A stretch of DNA of 64,000 bases, taken from NCBI GenBank assembly GCA_003674045.1, contig PENC01000009.1, positions 186,001-250,000 of the forward strand. Direction: 5' to 3'. The notes below the pieces were generated by a model. It did not search any database. It was given only the letters and a program-made list of their open reading frames with translations, and was not told where the DNA came from. Below are positions 63,862 to 64,000 of the stretch, piece after piece (positions within the stretch are counted from its first letter, which is position 1; the number at the start of each line of letters is the position of its first letter). The translations under genes were made by a program, and so were the position numbers. Origin of the DNA: Streptomyces griseocarneus. GTDB taxonomy: Bacteria > Actinomycetota > Actinomycetes > Streptomycetales > Streptomycetaceae.

Positions 63862-64000
63862 TCAGTACGACTTGGGGAGTCCCAGCGTCCGGTGCGAGAC
63901 GTAATTCAGGATCATCTCGCGGCTCACCGGCGCGATGCGCGCCACCCGGGAGGCCGTGATGAGCTGGGCGAGCCCGTATTCGGTGGAAAGGCCGTTGCCG
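63862..64000 (-). CDS. acyl-CoA dehydrogenase, C-terminal fragment cut by the window
   Basis: The last 45 codons are visible; reading leftward from the edge they give GNGLSTEYGLAQLITASRVA, then RIAPVSREMILNYVSHRTLG and a final LPKSY. The SREMILNYVSHRTLGLPKSY ending is characteristic of acyl-CoA dehydrogenases in streptomycete beta-oxidation operons. The FAD and catalytic parts lie outside the window. It is upstream of and in line with the enoyl-CoA hydratase. Confidence 0.75.
   Translation of the reverse strand, partial: GNGLSTEYGLAQLITASRVARIAPVSREMILNYVSHRTLGLPKSY

Overview
The window is Streptomyces-type chromosome. Base composition is very GC-rich, genes often start with GTG, gene pairs overlap by ATGA or GTGA, and the gene set is typical of the genus: PASTA-less Ser/Thr kinases, a DmdR1-type iron regulator, an NsdA-like regulator, DUF397/XRE pairs and a mycothiol-type anti-sigma protein. 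A GC-rich dispersed intergenic element occurs eight times. No rRNA, transposase, integrase or CRISPR array was found. One tRNA gene (tRNA-Arg, anticodon ACG) is present.

About 0-38.6 kb reads as ordinary core chromosome. In order it holds: a GMC oxidoreductase and succinate-semialdehyde dehydrogenase pair; two membrane Ser/Thr kinases; a secreted serine hydrolase; tRNA-Arg; an AlkZ-like winged-helix protein; an MFS/VOC operon divergent from a TetR regulator; a secreted M64 metallopeptidase; an XRE-TPR regulator; an S33 hydrolase; a NarL-type two-component system; a STAS protein; an ECF sigma/zinc-finger pair; purU; a repeat-bearing membrane protein; an NsdA-like regulator divergent from a Prim-Pol-like protein; a flavin monooxygenase; an alpha/beta hydrolase that lacks its serine; dmdR1; a SIS protein; a PAS protein; pdxH; a citrate synthase; and an FAD oxidoreductase with a TTA codon. 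Two intergenic stretches (30.8-31.0 and 34.5-34.7 kb) fold into strong consecutive hairpins and may be small RNAs. Each lies beside a copy of the same roughly 40-bp promoter-like motif.

About 38.6-49.7 kb is accessory. It holds a membrane NACHT NTPase, a thioredoxin-like protein, a secreted SGNH esterase, two tiny ATGA-coupled proteins, an XRE-DUF397 pair, a DUF6247/RelE-like toxin-antitoxin pair, and a GntR-NUDIX-unknown cassette bounded by 80-bp direct repeats (70/80 identical). These repeats carry the 3' end of the neighbouring beta-trefoil/I66-like gene. An MFS pump divergent from an HxlR regulator follows.

The most interesting region is 49.8-61.75 kb, which looks like an undescribed small-peptide or modified-amino-acid biosynthetic cluster. 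A leftward operon encodes ferredoxin reductase, [2Fe-2S] ferredoxin, a haem-oxygenase-like diiron oxidase, three ATP-grasp ligases, an EamA permease and a DUF885 hydrolase. It is flanked by a StrR-like ParB/HTH regulator that probably contains two consecutive TTA codons, and by a divergent Tat-exported class V PLP enzyme. My working model is that the reductase and ferredoxin feed the diiron oxidase, which modifies an amino acid. The ATP-grasp enzymes then link it to partners, EamA moves the product, and the DUF885 and Tat-exported enzymes mature or detoxify it. The operon is divided by an 11-bp tandem array and by a 14-bp-stem hairpin.

After 61.9 kb core-type genes resume: a small exported protein, a TetR regulator coupled to an enoyl-CoA hydratase, and the C-terminus of an acyl-CoA dehydrogenase.
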